From: Bacteroides intestinalis DSM 17393
GTDB lineage: Bacteria; Bacteroidota; Bacteroidia; Bacteroidales; Bacteroidaceae
Assembly: GCF_000172175.1 (NCBI RefSeq)
Contig: NZ_ABJL02000008.1
Coordinates: forward strand, 2,356,001 to 2,420,000
DNA: 64,000 nucleotides
Direction: 5' to 3'
The notes under the pieces are model-generated. The model did no database searches, was not told the DNA's origin, and worked only from the letters and a program-made list of their open reading frames with translations. Positions within the stretch are counted from its first letter, which is position 1. The number at the start of each line of letters is the position of its first letter. This document shows positions 60,989 through 64,000 of the stretch, one piece after another. The translations under genes and the position numbers were made by a program.

Positions 60989-61016
60989 AAGGCTGCCCTT
61001 TTTCAAGAGCAGCCTT
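60989..61016 (-). terminator. Terminator of class II aldolase gene
   Basis: AAGGCTGC (60989-60996) pairs with GCAGCCTT (61009-61016), 12-nt loop, T-rich tail on the minus strand. Confidence 0.8.
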
Positions 61017-61040
61017 CTATTCAGTCTAAAATTCCGTGGA

Positions 61041-62045
61041 TTATTCAGCCAATTTACCGTCTGAACCAAGCACGTTGATGATCTTATGCATGTACATCTT
61101 TTCCATGTTGTCACGAGCCGGGCCAAGATACTTACGCGGGTCAAACTCAGCCGGTTTTTCTGCGAATACCTTACGGATAGCAGCAGTCATAGCCAGACGA
61201 GAGTCTGAGTCGATGTTGATCTTGCAAACTGCAGACTTAGCAGCCTTACGCAGTTCTTCTTCAGGAATACCGATAGCAGCTTCCAGCTTGCCACCAAACT
61301 TGTTGATAGTTTCAACTTCTTCCTGAGGAACTGAAGAAGATCCGTGCAATACGATGGGGAATCCCGGAAGTTTCTCCATTACAGCGTCCAATACTTCGAA
61401 TGCCAAAGGAGGAGGTACCAAACGACCAGTCTTCGGATCTACGTGGCATTGTTCGGGTTTGAACTTGTATGCACCGTGAGAAGTACCGATAGAAATAGCC
61501 AAAGAGTCACAACCTGTGCGAGTAGCAAAGTCGATTACTTCTTCAGGGTCAGTATAAGTATGATGTTCAGCAGAAACTTCGTCTTCTACACCAGCCAATA
61601 CACCAAGTTCGCCTTCTACAGTTACATCAAATTGATGAGCGTAGTCAACTACCTTCTTCGTCAAAGCAACGTTTTCTTCGTAAGGTAGGTGAGAACCGTC
61701 GATCATAACTGAAGAGAAACCCATATCGATACAAGACTTGCAAGTTTCGAATGTATCTCCGTGGTCGAGGTGAAGAACGATTTCAGGGTGTTTGCAACCC
61801 AGTTCCTTTGCATATTCTACAGCACCTTCTGCCATGTAACGCAACAATGTCTGGTTAGCATATTGACGGGCACCTTTAGATACTTGGAGGATTACCGGAG
61901 ATTTGGTTTCAACAGCAGCCTTTACAATAGCCTGCAACTGTTCCATATTATTAAAGTTGAAAGCCGGGATAGCATATCCACCTTTAATAGCTTTCGCAAA
62001 CATTTCTCTTGTGTTTACGAGCCCTAAATCTTTGTAATTAATCAT
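61041..62045 (-). CDS. fba: Class II fructose-bisphosphate aldolase
   Basis: 334 residues. Zn-dependent aldolase of glycolysis/gluconeogenesis cleaving fructose 1,6-bisphosphate. Metal and substrate motifs: VLHLDHGDTFETC (His about 91 and Asp about 90), EGELGVLAGVEDE (about 141), SIGTSHGAYKF (His about 182) and LHGSSSVPQE (His about 223). It is the short class IIB-like form common in Bacteroidota. Strong promoter TACTTTTG at 62085-62092. Confidence 0.96.
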   Translation of the reverse strand: MINYKDLGLVNTREMFAKAIKGGYAIPAFNFNNMEQLQAIVKAAVETKSPVILQVSKGARQYANQTLLRYMAEGAVEYAKELGCKHPEIVLHLDHGDTFETCKSCIDMGFSSVMIDGSHLPYEENVALTKKVVDYAHQFDVTVEGELGVLAGVEDEVSAEHHTYTDPEEVIDFATRTGCDSLAISIGTSHGAYKFKPEQCHVDPKTGRLVPPPLAFEVLDAVMEKLPGFPIVLHGSSSVPQEEVETINKFGGKLEAAIGIPEEELRKAAKSAVCKINIDSDSRLAMTAAIRKVFAEKPAEFDPRKYLGPARDNMEKMYMHKIINVLGSDGKLAE

Positions 62046-62084
62046 TTTGTTTAAAGTTTATTGTTAGTGAATAAAAATTCTACG

Positions 62085-62092
62085 CAAAAGTA
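62085..62092 (-). promoter_or_regulatory. Promoter -7 element of fba
   Basis: Minus-strand TACTTTTG, 40 bases upstream of the start codon. Confidence 0.6.
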
Positions 62093-62270
62093 AGCATTAT
62101 CCTTTAAATGGAAGAACAGGTTGGGAATAAATTATCGTATTATCCCCATTGAAACAATTCCATTTTAAAGCTATTGGATGATTTTAACAGAATATTGTAA
62201 TCTCTATGTTACAAACTCTTTTCATCTGTAGCCTTCATCAGCCTCTTCTGCATACCTTTATATAGATAAC

Positions 62271-62300
62271 AAAAAAAACGGAAAGCAAGTTTAGCTTCCC
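62271..62300 (-). terminator. Terminator of the endonuclease/exonuclease/phosphatase gene
   Basis: Minus strand GGGAAGC taaactt GCTTTCC followed by eight T. Confidence 0.88.
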
Positions 62301-62326
62301 GGTCTTCGTTTACACATTATTATATA

Positions 62327-63334
62327 TTACTTTTTCAAATAAATGATAGTGGGTAAATGGTCGCTGTAGCCATTCAACCAAACACGTCCGCCGTGCGTGC
62401 GCAAGGGAGAGCCTTTGTACTTGCCATCCTGCTGAAAAAGGTATTCACGGATAAAGACTTCATTATGATCGTACTTCAAACCTTTCTTGGCTTTCAGCAA
62501 AGGACGAGAGACCACAATCTGGTCGAACAAGTTCCACTTGCCACGATAGAGCAATGTTCCCACACCTTTATCTTCAAGGGTTTCCCACCAGGGATTATAG
62601 AATTCGCCTTTTTTCACCTGCTTCGCATACTTGCGTGCACCCAGTGTCACCATGCTTTCGTCCATGGGATCGTCATTCATATCCCCCATGACTATCAGCT
62701 TCAGTTTCTTGTCCGTACGCATCAGGGAATCTGCCAATGCCCGTACCTGCTTGGCTGCATGTACACGCACCGGAGACTTAGCTCCACGGGAAGGCCAGTG
62801 ATTGACGATGAAACAAACGCGTTCGCCTGCCATCTGTCCGTCTACAATAAGGAAGCCACGCGTCAGGTGCACAGTGTCTCCCTCAAAAGGAGTGGAAAGC
62901 ACCAGTTTGGAATTGGTAACAGTGAATTGTTCCGGATCATAAAGCAAAGCGCAATCAATGCCCCGTTTATCCGGACCTTCGTAATGCACGAATTTATAGT
63001 TGGATATAGCCGGCTGGCTTACCAAATCTGTCAGTACCCGGTTGTTTTCAGCTTCGGCTACACCGATAACGGCGGGTCCTCCCGGTACGCGATCGCGCGA
63101 CACTTCACTCAGGACTTTGGCAAGGTTCTTCAACTTGGCCTCATACTTCTCAGCCGTCCATACATAACTGCCGGAAGGCAAAAATTCAAGGTCGTTCTTA
63201 CCTGCATCATGAATCGTATCAAACAGGTTCTCAAGATTATAAAACGCAACACTATACAGATCCCGCTCGTTCTGCTGGGCATCTGCTGTAGTGACGCAGA
63301 GCCATAGGGAAATTAAGAAAAGTAGCTTCTTCAT
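62327..63334 (-). CDS. Exported endonuclease/exonuclease/phosphatase family protein
   Basis: 335 residues with a signal peptide ending ADAQ. EEP fold: YSVAFYNLENLFDTIHD (metal-binding Asn/Glu about 34-37), GVAEAENNRVLTDL (catalytic Glu about 93), FIVNHWPSRGAKSP (His about 176), VMGDMNDDPMDESM (about 215, Asp/Asn), and NGYSDHLPTIIYLKK near the end (catalytic Asp-His). The substrate may be nucleic acid or a phosphorylated lipid or sugar; secretion favours scavenging of phosphate or DNA. Not neighbouring any related gene. Confidence 0.9.
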   Translation of the reverse strand: MKKLLFLISLWLCVTTADAQQNERDLYSVAFYNLENLFDTIHDAGKNDLEFLPSGSYVWTAEKYEAKLKNLAKVLSEVSRDRVPGGPAVIGVAEAENNRVLTDLVSQPAISNYKFVHYEGPDKRGIDCALLYDPEQFTVTNSKLVLSTPFEGDTVHLTRGFLIVDGQMAGERVCFIVNHWPSRGAKSPVRVHAAKQVRALADSLMRTDKKLKLIVMGDMNDDPMDESMVTLGARKYAKQVKKGEFYNPWWETLEDKGVGTLLYRGKWNLFDQIVVSRPLLKAKKGLKYDHNEVFIREYLFQQDGKYKGSPLRTHGGRVWLNGYSDHLPTIIYLKK

Positions 63335-63505
63335 GCTGAATATAAATTAAAATACCATGCAAAAATCTGAAATAAAAAGCGATAAACCTATTTTTTGAGG
63401 GAACTTTTTTCTAATTCAGAGAAATGCACTGCCTTTAAACAAAGGTAGACTGCACCTTAAGCAAAAATAAATCTGAATTTATTTTGTATTATCTGCGACT
63501 TGCAC

Positions 63506-63513
63506 TATCTTTG
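63506..63513 (+). promoter_or_regulatory. Promoter -7 element of L31 gene
   Basis: TATCTTTG followed by GCGCTC; leader of about 75 nt to ATG 63594. A hairpin CTGCCTTT/AAAGGTAG just upstream (about 63429-63450) lies outside the transcript. Confidence 0.6.
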
Positions 63514-63593
63514 CGCTCTGAAAAATAAGACCATTACACTATTTATTACCAAAATAGTAACCGAATATAATAATTAAAAAAACAAATATTGAA

Positions 63594-63848
63594 ATGAAAA
63601 AAGGTATTCATCCTGAAAATTACCGTCCGGTAGTATTCAAAGATATGTCTAATGGTGACATGTTCTTGTCTCGTTCAACCGTAAATACGAAAGAAACCAT
63701 CGAGTTTGAAGGTGAAACTTATCCGTTAGTAAAGATGGAAATCTCTAACACTTCTCACCCGTTCTATACTGGTAAATCTACATTGGTGGATACAGCTGGT
63801 CGCGTTGATAAGTTCATGAGCCGCTACGGTGACCGTAAAAAGAAATAA
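63594..63848 (+). CDS. rpmE2: 50S ribosomal protein L31, type B
   Basis: 84 residues. Starts MKKGIHPENYRPVVFKDMSNGDMFLSRSTV and ends DKFMSRYGDRKKK. It lacks the CxxC zinc motif of type A L31, so it is the C-minus form that in many bacteria replaces the zinc-binding version in zinc limitation. Here it is probably the main L31. Strong promoter and terminator around it. Confidence 0.97.
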   Translation: MKKGIHPENYRPVVFKDMSNGDMFLSRSTVNTKETIEFEGETYPLVKMEISNTSHPFYTGKSTLVDTAGRVDKFMSRYGDRKKK

Positions 63849-63870
63849 TTCTGCTTCATGAAAGCAAAAA

Positions 63871-63903
63871 AAAGGGAGATTTTGAAAAAAGTCTCCCTTT
63901 TTT
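63871..63903 (+). terminator. Terminator of the L31 gene
   Basis: AAAGGGAGA (63871-63879) pairs with TCTCCCTTT (63892-63900) and is followed by T's. Confidence 0.9.
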
Positions 63904-64000
63904 ATATACGTACATACACAAATACTGGCAAATTTCTCTATATTTGTATCTCAAAAAAGATTTCCAAAATAGCAGGACAATACTTTGCAATGAGAAACGG

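Noticed and set aside
1..64000. Insertion sequence, prophage or conjugative element
   Set aside because: No transposase, integrase, phage structural or mobilisation gene is seen, and no target-site duplications or tRNA-linked attachment sites were noticed.
63990..64000. Start of another gene (ATG at 63990)
   Set aside because: Only 11 bases remain; a TATATTTG at about 63937 could be its promoter but the coding region cannot be judged.

Overview
The window looks like a chromosomal segment of a gut Bacteroides species (Bacteroidota). Supporting signs are the many promoters of TAnnTTTG form (the Bacteroides -7 element), Bacteroides-typical families (DUF4831, DUF4837, DUF6340, DUF3810, DUF4105), the methylmalonyl-CoA decarboxylase cluster of the propionate pathway, a large SecA, a six-S1-domain ribosomal protein S1 and a TonB-dependent receptor ending in Phe. 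The exact species cannot be read from the sequence. I see no transposase, integrase, phage gene, CRISPR array, tRNA or rRNA; the only RNA gene I can support is tmRNA.

Layout. 1-5851: carbohydrate genes (a partial beta-propeller glycosidase running off the left edge, a GH3 glucosidase, a lipoprotein lactonase) flanking tmRNA. 6264-9068: DUF4831, a lone PqqD-like protein and an MFS carrier. 9210-13366 (minus): pdxA, a sigma-54 activator, lptE, an acidic TPR protein and secG, tightly packed. 13541-15712: DUF4837 lipoprotein and rlmN. 15869-23412 (minus): an envelope operon coaX, beta-barrel protein, TPR protein, lptC, CNNM/CBS protein, ppiD-like foldase. 23478-27463: ndk, then DUF4105 (Lnb-like) and an alkaline phosphatase family enzyme. 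27653-38159: secA, DUF6340, a small acidic protein, valS, a zinc-ribbon-like membrane protein, DUF3810 and mazG. 38314-40138 (minus): a sigma-factor operon. 40410-45188 (minus): rnz, rpsA, a type II-like pantothenate kinase and yecH. 45340-52549: TonB receptor, then mce-mmdA-oadG-biotin carrier-oadB (sodium-pumping methylmalonyl-CoA decarboxylase). 52734-56063: TPR protein and a SusA-like GH13. 56245-60054: an autoregulated MarR-TolC-HlyD-MFS efflux operon whose TolC is half length. 60340-60909: a YdeI pseudogene with one nonsense codon. 61041-63848: class II aldolase, an endonuclease/phosphatase family protein and L31 type B.

The most unusual signal is not in the genes. About a dozen intergenic spacers hold dyad-symmetric arrays in which a short word is repeated at a strict period (7, 8, 9, 11 or 22 bp) on one side of a centre and reappears as its reverse complement at the same period on the other side. 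Four arrays with unrelated words (TTTACTAAA, GTCAAC, GAAGG, GCCACA) all use a 22-bp step, and a fifth (GTCCGTA) uses 11 bp. Architecture is shared while sequence is not. I know of no named family that describes this, and it is the part of the window most worth a second look.
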